Shown: positions 12,533-22,993 of the stretch, one piece after another | Position numbering within the stretch: the first letter of the stretch is position 1 | How the letters are laid out: every line of letters begins with the position of its first letter | Assembly: GCA_026027325.1 (NCBI GenBank) | Contig: JAMSLZ010000008.1 | Span: 1,550,001-1,614,000 of the forward strand | Reading direction: 5' to 3' | DNA: 64,000 nt | Origin: Actinomucor elegans | Lineage: Eukaryota; Mucoromycota; Mucoromycetes; Mucorales; Mucoraceae | Translations under genes and position numbers: made by a program | Notes under the pieces: model-generated | Told to the model about the DNA's origin: nothing | Databases searched by the model: none | What the model saw: the letters and a program-made list of their open reading frames with translations, nothing else

Positions 12533-13122
12533 AGTCGCTACATCTATAAGAACTTTAAGAAAACCTAGAGATCATGTCGAACGAAAAAAAAAAAAAAAAA
12601 ATCTTTTTTATTCATACTAACAGAAATCAAGAGCTACAGCTTTAAAAAAGAATCCTCATATGCAAAATATATCACACTATAACTTTGTATTATTCCTCTA
12701 CAGAATGATATTGCTCTATGAGGTGTAATACAACAAAGGCTTCTTTAGGATGTTATTTTGCTCTGAATATCAGGCGATATTTTATAGCTTCACTTTGGAT
12801 TTACAATGGCGTTTTGATCTATTTATACAAAAAAAAAGAATGTAAAATATAGGTATATTTACTTTGATAGAGTTGCAATGTTTTTGAAATACAAATGGTG
12901 TCTGATGCGATATGTAACTTGAACAAACGGTCTTCAGGCAGGCTTAAAAGTAGAAGGTATAAGAGTCCATTAATAGCATTTGAACTCCACTTCAAGTGGG
13001 AGGAGAGTCACAACCACTAAGTGCGGGCTCTGGTTCGTCGTAGCTGCGGGCGATTCTCCGAGTCCAAAAGAGACCATCAAGTTAGCAATTCAATAGACCT
13101 TCCTTTTTTATCAGATTTCATC

Positions 13123-13763
13123 ATGGGTAAGGCACTATACGATTATCATAGAATAGGCAATGGGGTTAGAGATTAGCTTAAGTGGATAGTTTGGACGGAT
13201 GAATAGTTCAAATGGATGGATGGATTACATTCACGAAATACAGACAAAAAAAAAGAGGGCACTGTCAATGAGAGGGCTCATTAGACCATTCAATATTCAA
13301 TTTGAATTAACGATAATGTTGCATTATAGGTAAGGGACAACCTAGAGGTTTGAACGCTGCTCGTAAGCTCCGTATTCACCGTCGTGACCAACGTTGGGCC
13401 GATAAGCAATACAAGAAGAGAGCTATCGGAACTGCTTTCCGTTCTTCTCCCTTCGGTGGCTCTTCTCACGCCAAGGGTATTGTTCTCGAAAAGATTGGTG
13501 TTGAAGCTAAGCAACCTAACTCTGCTATTCGTAAGTGTGTCCGTGTTCAACTCATCAAGAACGGTAAGAAAGTTACTGCTTTCGTCCCCAATGATGGTTG
13601 TTTGAACTATGTCGATGAAAACGACGAAGTTTTGATTGCCGGTTTCGGTCGTAAGGGTCGCGCTATTGGTGATATTCCTGGTGTCCGTTTCAAGGTCGTC
13701 AAGGTCGCTGGTGTCTCTCTTCTCGCTTTGTACAAGGAGAAGAAGGAGAAGCCCAGATCTTAA
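13123..13763 (+). CDS. RPS23: 40S ribosomal protein uS12 (RPS23)
   Basis: Two exons: 13123-13126 (only ATGG) and 13330-13763, separated by a 203-bp GT-AG intron, giving 145 aa. The protein is nearly identical to eukaryotic uS12: '[19 protein letters not shown]', '[15 protein letters not shown]', and the highly conserved '[15 protein letters not shown]' and 'VPNDGCLN' loops, the latter holding the hydroxylated Pro at the decoding centre. The intron directly after the first codon plus one base is common in ribosomal protein genes. It is about four times longer than the usual 50-65 bp intron here, so it may carry regulatory sequence. The gene is convergent with the J-protein at 14061. Confidence 0.98.
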
Positions 13764-14060
13764 ACTATCTCGCTTTACTCAACAGTTACAAACCGCTCAA
13801 AAAACTTTCAGTTTATCACTTTTTTCATCTTTGTTAAACTTATTCCAACTCTACGTACGAAAATTTTATAATAAAATTTGAAAAAAGGAACCAGGATAGC
13901 GTCGAATAGAGGGTTTTTTATATATGGGAATTGATAGGAGGGAGAATCTATTCGAGATATATGAATACAAGGCATTGTGCTGTCTATAGCTATATAAATA
14001 GGGGTTTTGTTTTTGATTCTATGTTCAATGTAAGGTATAGGATTTCATAGTAATAAGTAT

Positions 14061-14708
14061 CTAGCTTAATGCTTGTGTTGCATAAGCTATGCCTGTCAGT
14101 ACAATGCCTAGTCGCCATAACCGGCCCCAGAGACTCTCCATTCCTTGGGCCGGCTTGTCTAGTACTGAATCATCTCCTGCAGCTCTTCTTCGCTCAGCTG
14201 CGTTCTCCATTCTCTTTCTACGTCTATGTTCTTCTGCTTCGTAATGTCTGTAATAATGTTCAGCATAATCAAACCCTCCTCCGGTGCCTGATTTATTGCT
14301 TTTCATGTGTTCTGCTTGCTCCCTTGCGCTCGTTGAACCTGTACTTCTTGGCTTCCTATTTCTGAAATGCCATGCTTGAGTGTTCGTCTTACTTCCACCA
14401 GCTCTGGAATACTTTGCCATAGGATTATGATATCCTCCAATATCGTCATTATCTCGACCAGTGTTACGCTCATAATCATATTTCTTTTTGCTTGCTTCAT
14501 TACCCAACACTGCATAAGCTTCATTAATCTCGAGAAATAACTTGTGTGCTTCTTTGTTATTTGGATTAAGATCAGGATGATATTTTTTGGATAGTTTATA
14601 ATAATTAGTTTTGATCGTTCGTTTGTCAGCTCGTTCATTCAAATTCAATACGTCGTAAAAGTTTCTCTTTTGTCGAGAAATGGTTGAATGGAAACATCGT
14701 CGATACAT
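14061..14708 (-). CDS. Mitochondrial DnaJ/J-domain protein
   Basis: Intronless 215-aa ORF. The N terminus (MYRRCFHSTISRQKR) looks like a mitochondrial presequence. A J domain follows directly (about residues 16-78): 'NFYDVLNLNERADKRTIK', 'YYKLSKKYHPDLNPNN' with the invariant HPD, then 'LFLEINEAYAVLGNEASKKKYDYE'. The middle is polar and Arg-rich. The C-terminal 'LWRLGIVLTGIAYATQALS' is hydrophobic enough for one membrane segment. The layout resembles mitochondrial DNAJC30/DNAJC4-type co-chaperones; which Hsp70 it serves is inferred to be the mitochondrial one. Confidence 0.85.
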   Translation of the reverse strand: MYRRCFHSTISRQKRNFYDVLNLNERADKRTIKTNYYKLSKKYHPDLNPNNKEAHKLFLEINEAYAVLGNEASKKKYDYERNTGRDNDDIGGYHNPMAKYSRAGGSKTNTQAWHFRNRKPRSTGSTSAREQAEHMKSNKSGTGGGFDYAEHYYRHYEAEEHRRRKRMENAAERRRAAGDDSVLDKPAQGMESLWGRLWRLGIVLTGIAYATQALS

Positions 14709-15240
14709 TTCACAAACAAGGGTTGAAAAAAAAAAAGATAAACTGTGGAGAAGAGTAATTTAGACTTATTGTTCTAAAACTACAGACTGCGCTTGATTGG
14801 GTCTCCGGTCGATCTAAAATTCTACATCAGAGTGATGGTATGATATAGCGGACAAAGTTGCGTCTACAACAACAGTATTCTTACATAGTACTTTTGCAGG
14901 GTAAATTCCGATTGTAAATCACTACTATAGCGCGTACCAAATTGTCTGTCATAATAAGTTCTTCACAATGGTATACGTAGGCTTGTCCCTACTTTGGCTG
15001 TCCATCTGCGTCGGATATACAGTATAATGGATGGAGGAAAATATGGTTAGGGATTTCAGTACTAGATATGAAATTAGTTACCACTATAAGCTGCGAGCAA
15101 GTCAATGTGAATACCTAAACTCAAAATAGTATATCACAAGCTGAGATATAGAAAGTCGCATTTTATTATATAATGGTTATATTTCACTTAAATAAAAGCT
15201 TTGACAGATGCAATGGTTCACACTGAGTATAGATTGGAAA

Positions 15241-15292
15241 TCAGATGCGATATTTGATCGAGTTTGATCGAATGATCTAGAGATGATTTGGC
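15241..15292 (+). repeat. Interspersed repeat family copy
   Basis: Contains 'TCAGATGCGATATTTGATCG', then GATCG and 'ATGATCTAGAGATGA', the family core. It is followed by an AT-rich arm that resembles the arm after the 15431 copy. Confidence 0.6.
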
Positions 15293-15341
15293 ATCTTATG
15301 TATATTTACATTTAATTCGTTATTAATCATTAACAAATGTG

Positions 15342-15366
15342 TTTTTATTTTATTTTATTTTATTTT
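15342..15366 (+). repeat. Simple repeat (TTTTA)n
   Basis: Five or so consecutive TTTTA units, located just after the 15241 interspersed-repeat copy. Confidence 0.85.
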
Positions 15367-15430
15367 ACAATATAGTGAAGCCAAATAAAAGTTTTCTCGA
15401 TTTAGTGTTTCATTATGTATATAATATGCT

Positions 15431-15482
15431 ATTCAGATGCGGCATTTGATAGAAATTGGCTGAAAGATTTAGAGATAATCAG
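15431..15482 (+). repeat. Interspersed repeat family copy
   Basis: Contains 'TTCAGATGCGGCATTTGATA', then an A-rich GG-containing block and 'AAGATTTAGAGATAATC'. It is head-to-tail with the 15241 copy, about 190 bp away, the same spacing as the 12240/12430 pair. Confidence 0.55.
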
Positions 15483-17687
15483 ACACTGTCGCTATAAAAT
15501 ATATGTAATTTACTGCTAATTATTAAGCACACAGTATATCCATTGCAATGTAATAAATAGATACCCTAGAAAATCCAGAAGTTCATTCTAAATGTGGCTA
15601 CTATTAAGATGTGATATTTGATTATTTCTCAAATGTAAGGGTGAAAACACTTGGCGCATCAGGAACGTTTCCATCTAATTGCAATCGATAAACACGATCT
15701 TATCTATTGGTCAAGTGCTATTTGATGTAAAGCATGATAGGGCATTCATCAACAGGCATGAGCCTGGTTTGGAGCAAGTGCTTAGGTCGGCTTATCTTAC
15801 AATTTCCATTATATATAATAACAGAATTAGGAAACAAAATTCAAAACGGCGCATCAAGTGTAAAAGAATCATTTCAACCAAACAACATTCATTCGTGTAA
15901 GATTTATTTAAAAAAAAATTATTAAAAAAAGGTAATTAAACTCTTCTTGGTTCTCAAAGTTATCTTTGATACTAACAGAATCAACCACGAGAAGGTGAGA
16001 GTTTCAGACTGATCCCATAGGAGCTCCGGAGAGTCCTTCATTACGTATCATAACGTGTAATAATATTAGTAATACAAAATAAAAAAACCCACTATTAATA
16101 CATCGCAAGCGAAGAACTAAAGTGGATATTTATATAAGTAAAGGTAATATGTAAAGTTTTGCCCGTCTGCACTTCATCATCTTGAACAGTATGGTTCAAA
16201 AATCTGTCAGGTAGAGCCTACAAAGAGAGAGCTCAAGATGTCTATTATCTTGGTAAGCAATCATCAATGTCAAATTTTCGCTGCCAGAATCATATCTTGA
16301 ACGAATGAATATATTTCGAATGGGAGCCCTGCTATTAAAGCTGTCTCGTATCCGCGTATGGTACATAGACCAGTTAAACTAGAGAACAAATAAATCATAT
16401 TATTCATTCTCCAAGCTCCATAACACTATTCCAGAGGCTACCAAGCTTCCGTTTATATGTTACAGATGCAAGCCATATAGTTATGATAGTTCAAATAACA
16501 TGATATTAGAGAAAGAAGACAGAACTGAAAAGCCCTATATCTTTAAACTGCGAGACATAACTAATAATGGGTAAGGCTAGATAGCCAACGCACTGTAATA
16601 GCTCTTCCAAACAGTATATCTTTTCTAACTAAAGAAAAGAAAAGAAAAGATTAGGTTGGAGCGCTGATTTTTAAGATAAGTTGTGGGACACAGTGACTAT
16701 TAATATAAACGATGACTTGAACGATTTAACTGGACACGCATCAAAATTCGGGCCACCCACTTAAAAAGGCATTCTTCCAAAAAGTCCTTAATTTGAGTAT
16801 GGCCTACTTACATTAGCTCTGTAAGTAGATCTCTCAACAAATTCTGATGCTATAGCGCATCTGATGAGCTGTATATCCTTGAAATGATTCATTACATATA
16901 CTGTAATTTTCCGTTTACTGCAGTGCTGTCAATATATTATACATGCCTATAGTTGAATATAACTTACATGAATTTTATATGACATGGTGATTAATTCTAT
17001 AGTATGCAACTGCTGTATTGTCCTAATGTCGCAGCTGAATAGTATTTTATATTTGAAAAGTGTTGCTGCATATATGGGAATCGTAATTACATTCATAGCG
17101 AGCGTAATCAATTGGAATGAGTATCACTCATATCAACATAGAAAAAGGCAAATTTCACGTTAAATATACATACGCAGAGTAGTATTGGAACACGTATGCA
17201 ACTTGTACATAAGTAGAAGTAACCGCTAAACATTTTCTACGCATTACTTTACTACAAAAGATATACGTTGAGAAGTGTTATTTCTCCAAAGTTATACCGT
17301 CATTTACATAACATTCACTGACAGGCTATTACTTCCAATACTAGAGGGCCTGAAATTTTATCAGTATCAAACCATGATTCTTCTTGAGCTCTCTTACTAT
17401 ACCATCAAACAACCTTATTTGAAAAAACAGTTAAACTTGCAATATGAATCAATAAAATATTCGCAGCATCTTTTTTTACATAATGAAAACATTTCGATAA
17501 ACACAAAATGCATTGCATGCTATAACAATCTTATTACTGTGACAAAATATAATAGTAAGCACACTGAATTTAAATTTGGAACCAGGTTCTTTCGACCAGT
17601 TTAGCTTAGCAAAAACATGTTGACATTCCCATAAATTCTATAAAAACTATATAACTATATTCCAATCTTTCTGGAACCTATGTCTAT

Positions 17688-17830
17688 TATAAACCATACT
17701 TTTTGGATGTCGTTTGTCCCATCAAAAAACCCAATTTTTGTAAAGTTTGAATTTCTTGACTGGTGTTTGCATTGATGACGAGCAGCTCGGCAGCGAAGAT
17801 GGCGCACATTTTGCGTAACTCTTGGTAGTA
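17688..17830 (-). other. Exon-like open segment of unknown identity
   Basis: The minus strand reads as a 45-codon open segment including 'ELRKMCAIFAAELLVINAN' and 'LQKLGFLMGQTTSKK' before a stop. It is GC-richer than its surroundings and has amphipathic helical character. I do not recognise it and no flanking exon could be joined; it is possibly the remnant of a decayed gene or mobile element. Confidence 0.25.
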
Positions 17831-18866
17831 TTAAATATATTTAGAAGCATAGTCTATAATTCAAAGGATATTAGCGTCATAGAAAAGCTAAGGAAGGGTG
17901 ATGTATCAAACATATGCGGGCCTCGTAATCAGATTAATGGCGATATAGCATTAGCAGTCTTTTATTTAAATTTGTTAAGGTATTTTCCCGGGAATTTACA
18001 AGCTGGAACTGTTTTTTTATACCTATATTGGATGATTCTTTACTTTTGGTATACCCCTATTCCTTGCAAAACTATGTCGATTTGAATTACTGCAGTATTT
18101 TGATAGCTGTGTTGATTTATAACACCTTTTTTCAGTGGCCTTGGGTCTGAATTCTTAAAATGATTACTATTTAATGCAGAAAGATGTACATATAAAAGAA
18201 TATATACGAGTATTTCGTTTCAAGTTGATCGGTAATCTACAACAGACAATTCATAACATGTGTGTATTACTTTCGCTGGGGATACAAGAATATCTTTGTG
18301 CTACACTTGATTAGTTAATCGATGGCAAAATCAGTTAAAAAAGCTGCAACTAGGACTTGTTACGCCCCCAAATAAATTAGGCATCAACTGAAATTTTTAG
18401 AATGTCTGGCAATCATTTATTATGCTCTTCTGTGCTCTATACCCTATAAGTTAACGTTGACTCGGTCAGTTATGACTAAGCGCTGCCAGAATTTAAGGTT
18501 ATGCTATTGAACTCAAGCAATCGTACAGAGAATGAATAGTATTCAGTAGTTCATGCAATGACAATCCCTGAAAAACAAGCCTGAGGACCTTGTGGTACAG
18601 ATGTACTCGAATATCACTCTATTTTAGTATCCAAGACAATTACGATAGCTTAATACTTGAAAATGATGTCTTGTTCCACAGTTACAGAACATCATAGACA
18701 GCTGTGACATATACAAGGCAACTCCGAGAATGTTCGATTGCTTATATGTAGACAAAAGCATCTCAACTGACCCAAGTATGATTCATTATTACTGCACCAT
18801 AGAGCCTTTTAAAAGCAATACTGTGCCTGGAAGGTATACTATAAGCTGCTTAGACTTTTCATTTGC

Positions 18867-18891
18867 TATATATATATATATATATATATAT
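18867..18891. repeat. (TA)n microsatellite
   Basis: About twelve TA units upstream of the WNK-like kinase gene. Confidence 0.9.
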
Positions 18892-19084
18892 GTAGATTGA
18901 AAAAATGAAAGGAAAAACATGCTAGTTTCATCACTCTATTGGTACTAACTAGCGTAAATGCTTATTTATGTATGACTTGACTAAAAACAATAGAGAAACA
19001 CTTTGCTTTCCCCTTTTTTGCTGAGTGTGTTTTTTCGGGTTACATATGATATAAACCGTATGTTTCCGCACGAGAAAAAAAACT

Positions 19085-19130
19085 TCTTTCTCCCCTCTCT
19101 CTCTTTCTCTTTCTCTTTCCCTTTTGCTAT
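19085..19130 (+). promoter_or_regulatory. CT-rich leader tract
   Basis: An almost pure pyrimidine tract (CTCTCT and TTTCTC units) ends about 15 bp before the ATG of the kinase gene. Such tracts often sit at transcription start or leader regions of fungal genes; the role is inferred from position only. Confidence 0.4.
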
Positions 19131-19143
19131 ATAAATCTGATAA

Positions 19144-21383
19144 ATGACAGAAGCTCAACCGGCTTTTGATAGTCATGCAATGGTAGCTATGGATGCATTC
19201 CGAAACACATTCTTACTGGATAACAGTAAGGATCCTATCACCACTTCAACGACCATCGCTGATCATATTGACTATCAATTATCTCAAATGGAATCATCAT
19301 ATACCCTTAATAATATTGCTACTACGGGTGATTCTTCTATGAACAGTTTCATGAACAATCATACATCCAATCAAGACCTTATCGATAGATCCAATGTTAA
19401 CCAGGCAGAACATGTTCTGGAGTGCTCACCTAATAAACGCTATTGCCGATTAAACACCTTACTTGGCAAAGGAGCATTCAAGGTAGTTCACAAGGCCATG
19501 GACCGAGAGGAAGGCTATGAAGTCGCTTGGAATGTTTTACATGTAAGTATATGTATATGTATATATATAATGAGATTACCATGCTATGCTTACTTATTTA
19601 TTCCAATAAAGATTGGCCATGATAATAATAAAGATGTTAGGCATGAGATCGAAATCTTAAAGTCAGTACGACATCCTAATATCATTGCCTTTCATGATGC
19701 CTGGCTCAGTGAGAATAGAACAGAATTTATATTTGTGACCGAACTGATGACTTCGGGCACCTTGAGAGAATACATTCGCAAACTAAGTTTACCCAACCCC
19801 AAAGTAGTAAAGCGTTGGAGCCGTCAAATTCTTAAAGGTCTTGCCTATTTGCACGGACACAACCCACCTATCATTCATCGTGATATCAAATGTGATAATA
19901 TCTTTATAAATGGTGCTCATGGTGAGATCAAGATTGGCGACTTGGGCACAGCAGAGAACATGTGGCTCGGTGATAAGAAATATACTCTGATTGGCACGCC
20001 AGAGTTCATGGCACCTGAAATGTATGAAGAGGAAGGCTACAATGAAAAGGTCGACTTGTATGCTTTTGGTATGTGCTTGATCGAAATGGCCACCGGAGAA
20101 TACCCTTATGCTGAATGTACAAATACTGCCCAAGTCTACAAGAAAGTTTGTCAGGTATTTCCTCAACCGTGCATAAAAGAATTCAAATTAAACGACTATC
20201 ACTTAAGCATATCAAACCAGATTCGCTTTCCAAAATTCAGAATCAACAAGTATTGGAAGTGATCAACAGCTGTTTGTCTACTAATGAGAATGAAAGGTGA
20301 GGTTGCCTTTATATGAAAGTTTTCAGCACATTTACATCGCTTATCCATCTAGGCTGTCTGCCCAAGAATTACTTGAATGCTCCTTTCTAGCAGTGGAACC
20401 TGACGTTCTTATTTTAGAAAACGATCCCTCACATACTATTGTTGCGTTGCAAGTCGTTTTCAAAGGATCAGACAAGCTATCAGTCAAGTTTGAATTTAAT
20501 ACCGTAAAGATTTTTGACGTATGAAAAAAGTACCAGAATTGACCATCTATTATATATTAGCAAGAGGATACAGCTGAAGAAGTCGTAGCAGAAATGGTAC
20601 GTAAGCTACAAACTTGTTTTTAGAAGTACATAGGCTTACTAATGCACATCACATAGATAGAGGAGCAGGTGCTTCCAGAGAGATATCAGCAGTGGATCAC
20701 TGCCGAAATCAATCGTATTTTGAGAGACCTCGAGAAAGTTGAAGGAACTGATAGCCAGAAACATGGCGATAGCACACAGCAAGCTGTGTGGAGACGTGAA
20801 AATGATATACGATCAGAGCTCGAGAAGTCAAAAACAGACTTGTCTACCTTGCTCGAAAAAGCGCTTGAAACAGAAAAACGATGTGAATATTTAAAACAGC
20901 AAGCTATAATAGCAGAGGAAAAAGAAAAGCAAGCACTAATGGAATTAGAAAAGACCATTGCCGCAAAACTACAACGTGTAGAAGATAGTAGTGCACTATC
21001 AGACGAATATGATGAGAGATTATCTACAGAGGATGCTCAACATGATCTTTTCCAGATCAACAAAGTTCCTTCTAAAGGTAATAAGACGATAATTATTCCT
21101 TGATTTTACCGATGCCTAATAGCATTGAATAGAATACCTTGATGATACCAGTATAGATGTATTTGTAAATGATACAGCAAAGGCTACAAATCGTGATCCA
21201 TCAAAAGCAGAAGAATGGATACGTAAGCTAAAGGATCAAGATATCATGACAGTAGGTGATTTAAGAGAATTGTTAGATGAAGATTGGGCTTGTCTCGGAT
21301 TGACAGTGTTTGCTATTCGAGCACTGAAAAACATGTTGCAGAATAGCACTAGCAGTCTTGAATTTAATGCTTCTATTGTATAA
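19144..21383 (+). CDS. WNK-like protein kinase with CCT/OSR1-C-like and SAM-like domains
   Basis: Seven exons: 19144-19542, 19612-20154, 20208-20296, 20353-20503, 20561-20596, 20657-21077 and 21133-21383, giving 629 aa. The kinase domain (about residues 95-380) has the WNK hallmarks. The usual subdomain-II Lys is missing ('EVAWNVLH'), while a Lys sits in the glycine loop ('LGKGAFKVVHKA'). Other kinase motifs are 'IIHRDIKCDNIFING', 'IKIGDLGTA', 'GTPEFMAPEMYEE' and 'DLYAFGMCLIEMATGEYPY'. After it comes a small domain ('VALQVVFKGSDKLSVKFEF', 'DTAEEVVAEM') like the OSR1-C/CCT domain of WNKs, then a coiled coil around residues 450-540, then a C-terminal SAM-like helical segment ('EEWIRKLKDQDIMTVGDLREL'). 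In animals and plants WNKs sense chloride and osmotic state; the fungal role is unknown. The first intron is 69 bp and in frame, so retention would not truncate the protein. Confidence 0.9.
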
Positions 21384-21496
21384 AGTTACACACATAGAGC
21401 TTCTTTTTAGACTATGCTCAGCAGAGTGATTATACTCGAATAAAAACTGCCGTATTTCAACAACTATGTCTTTTTTATTATTATTATTTCTTTACC

Positions 21497-22003
21497 ATGG
21501 ACAAGTTGAAAAATATAATACCCTCTCGAGTACCAGACAAAGAGCAAGCTTTACAGACTGGAAACCAAAATGAACAACCGCCAAGTTACTTTGCAGAAGA
21601 TAGTTCATCATCGAATGTAACACCACCACAAGCAGACAGCGCAAATGCAAACTATGGAACAATTCCTCTGCCTCCAGCATCGGTTATGTCCAAAGCAGTT
21701 CTTCTGACGGAGCTGAAGCATCAATCATTAATCACTCACTGCCCTTACTGTAAAATGTTTATCTATACCCGAATTAAATATGAAATGGGCATGCTTACAA
21801 TAATTTTATGGTCCATTATGTTCATGTTTACAATTCCTGTATTTCATGAATATGGTTTTATCTTACTTTTGTTACTTCCAGCTACCCTCGAGATGGCTCA
21901 CAGCTGTCCTTCCTGTAAGAAAAAGCTAGCTAAATACTCGTTCATTACAGGAATAAGCGTTGATGCCCCAGTAGCCACCATGGAAAGTAACTGCGTAGTA
22001 TAA
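21497..22003 (+). CDS. LITAF-domain membrane-associated protein (paralog 1)
   Basis: Intronless 168-aa ORF. The N-terminal half is proline- and serine-rich with 'QPPSY', a PPxY-like/ESCRT-type motif. The C-terminal half is a LITAF (SIMPLE) zinc domain: 'HCPYCKMFIYTRIKYE', an inserted hydrophobic segment that would dip into the membrane, then 'AHSCPSCKKKLAKYS'. LITAF proteins sit on the cytosolic face of endosome/lysosome membranes through one zinc-bound, membrane-embedded domain. It begins 113 bp after the kinase gene and is followed by a second LITAF gene, which suggests a local duplication. Confidence 0.88.
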   Translation: MDKLKNIIPSRVPDKEQALQTGNQNEQPPSYFAEDSSSSNVTPPQADSANANYGTIPLPPASVMSKAVLLTELKHQSLITHCPYCKMFIYTRIKYEMGMLTIILWSIMFMFTIPVFHEYGFILLLLLPATLEMAHSCPSCKKKLAKYSFITGISVDAPVATMESNCVV

Positions 22004-22131
22004 ATATTGTTACACGCGTCGGGTTTTGCCAAGATTGCTTGGTTTTCACTAGGATCAGATGATATATAAAGGTCATAGCAATAAAAGAATTACTTTTTTG
22101 TCTTTTTCTTTCATTTATACCTTTCCATAAT

Positions 22132-22935
22132 ATGAATAATAAAAACAATTTGCATAATAACCCACATCGTGAGTTACCTCCACAAGAGGCACAGAGAATC
22201 TATCAACAAAGACAGTTGGAGGAACAAAGACAATTGGCTGAACGCCAACAACAATACATAGCACAGCAAAGACAATATGATGAAGAACAAAGAAAGTATG
22301 AAGAGCAGCAGCGTCAACTAGAAGAGCATCAAAGACAGCTTCAGCAACAGCAAAGACAGCTTGAAGAACGAAGAAGACAGCAAGAGCAGCATGCTATTGC
22401 TTCTGTATATCCAAAGTTGCCTTCTCAAGAAGAATTACCAAGCTATTCTGCTGCGAGTTCACCTATTATGAATATGCCTCAACCACCACAACAATATACT
22501 TCCTCACCTCAAATACAATACTCTCAATACCCAGTCTTACAACCGCAGCCACAGCTGCAGCCTCCACCAGGACCTCCTACTGTGTTTTATGGTAGTATAG
22601 CACCACCTAACACTAGTATACCTGTCGCTCCCCAACAAGAAAACCAAATAGTCCAACCTGTAGGGTCTTTAGGGACCAAATCAGAGTTGGTGCAATGTCC
22701 TCATTGTCAGCAATTTGTATACACAGTTTTAGACTATGATTCTGGATTGTGCACTGGTTTATCGGTGGGTGGATTATTCTTGGTAGGATGTCATAGTGGC
22801 GGTTGTCTTATTCCTTTCTTGTTTCCTTGGACCAAAGACGTTAGCCATCATTGCCCAGCTTGTAAGGAAAAGATTGCTACATTTACAAGACTTGAACGTG
22901 ATACACGCGTCACTGGACCTCCTCTTGGCTTATAA
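22132..22935 (+). CDS. LITAF-domain protein with Gln-rich coiled N terminus (paralog 2)
   Basis: Intronless 267-aa ORF. Residues about 15-90 are a Gln/Arg/Glu-rich segment with repeated 'QQRQ/LEEQ' units predicted to form a coiled coil. Residues 95-175 are Pro/Gln-rich with 'LPSYS'. The LITAF domain follows: 'VQCPHCQQFVYTVLDYD', a Gly-rich hydrophobic insert, 'HHCPACKEKIATF'. The zinc domain has the same spacing logic as its neighbour at 21497, but the N termini share no similarity. It lies 128 bp downstream in the same orientation. An endosomal-membrane role is inferred from the family. Confidence 0.88.
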   Translation: MNNKNNLHNNPHRELPPQEAQRIYQQRQLEEQRQLAERQQQYIAQQRQYDEEQRKYEEQQRQLEEHQRQLQQQQRQLEERRRQQEQHAIASVYPKLPSQEELPSYSAASSPIMNMPQPPQQYTSSPQIQYSQYPVLQPQPQLQPPPGPPTVFYGSIAPPNTSIPVAPQQENQIVQPVGSLGTKSELVQCPHCQQFVYTVLDYDSGLCTGLSVGGLFLVGCHSGGCLIPFLFPWTKDVSHHCPACKEKIATFTRLERDTRVTGPPLGL

Positions 22936-22993
22936 ATATTTTATTCATTATTACTATATATCTTTATACACAAAAAAAACCAAGGATTCCCTT

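Larger units (their letters stand above)
10658..13122. other. Gene-poor AT-rich region with interspersed-repeat copies
   Basis: No coding region is recognisable over about 2.4 kb. It holds two self-complementary T/A tracts (11302-11320 and 12361-12384) and at least three degenerate copies of a dispersed repeat (about 11952-12000, 12284-12341 and 12466-12532; see repeat entries). The right end (about 12950-13120) is less AT-rich and is presumably the RPS23 promoter. Confidence 0.55.
14709..19143. other. 4.4 kb gene-poor block
   Basis: No confident gene. It contains simple repeats (15342-15366, 18867-18891), copies of the interspersed repeat (15241-15292, 15431-15482, a weaker one near 15603-15645), and one exon-like open segment on the minus strand at about 17688-17830. 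An open frame of 109 codons at 17275-17604 (+) has no recognisable family and AT-driven composition. Confidence 0.5.

Noticed and set aside
17275..17604. 109-codon ORF in the gene-poor block
   Set aside because: AT-driven composition rich in Tyr, Ile, Leu and Asn, no family, no promoter or splice context.
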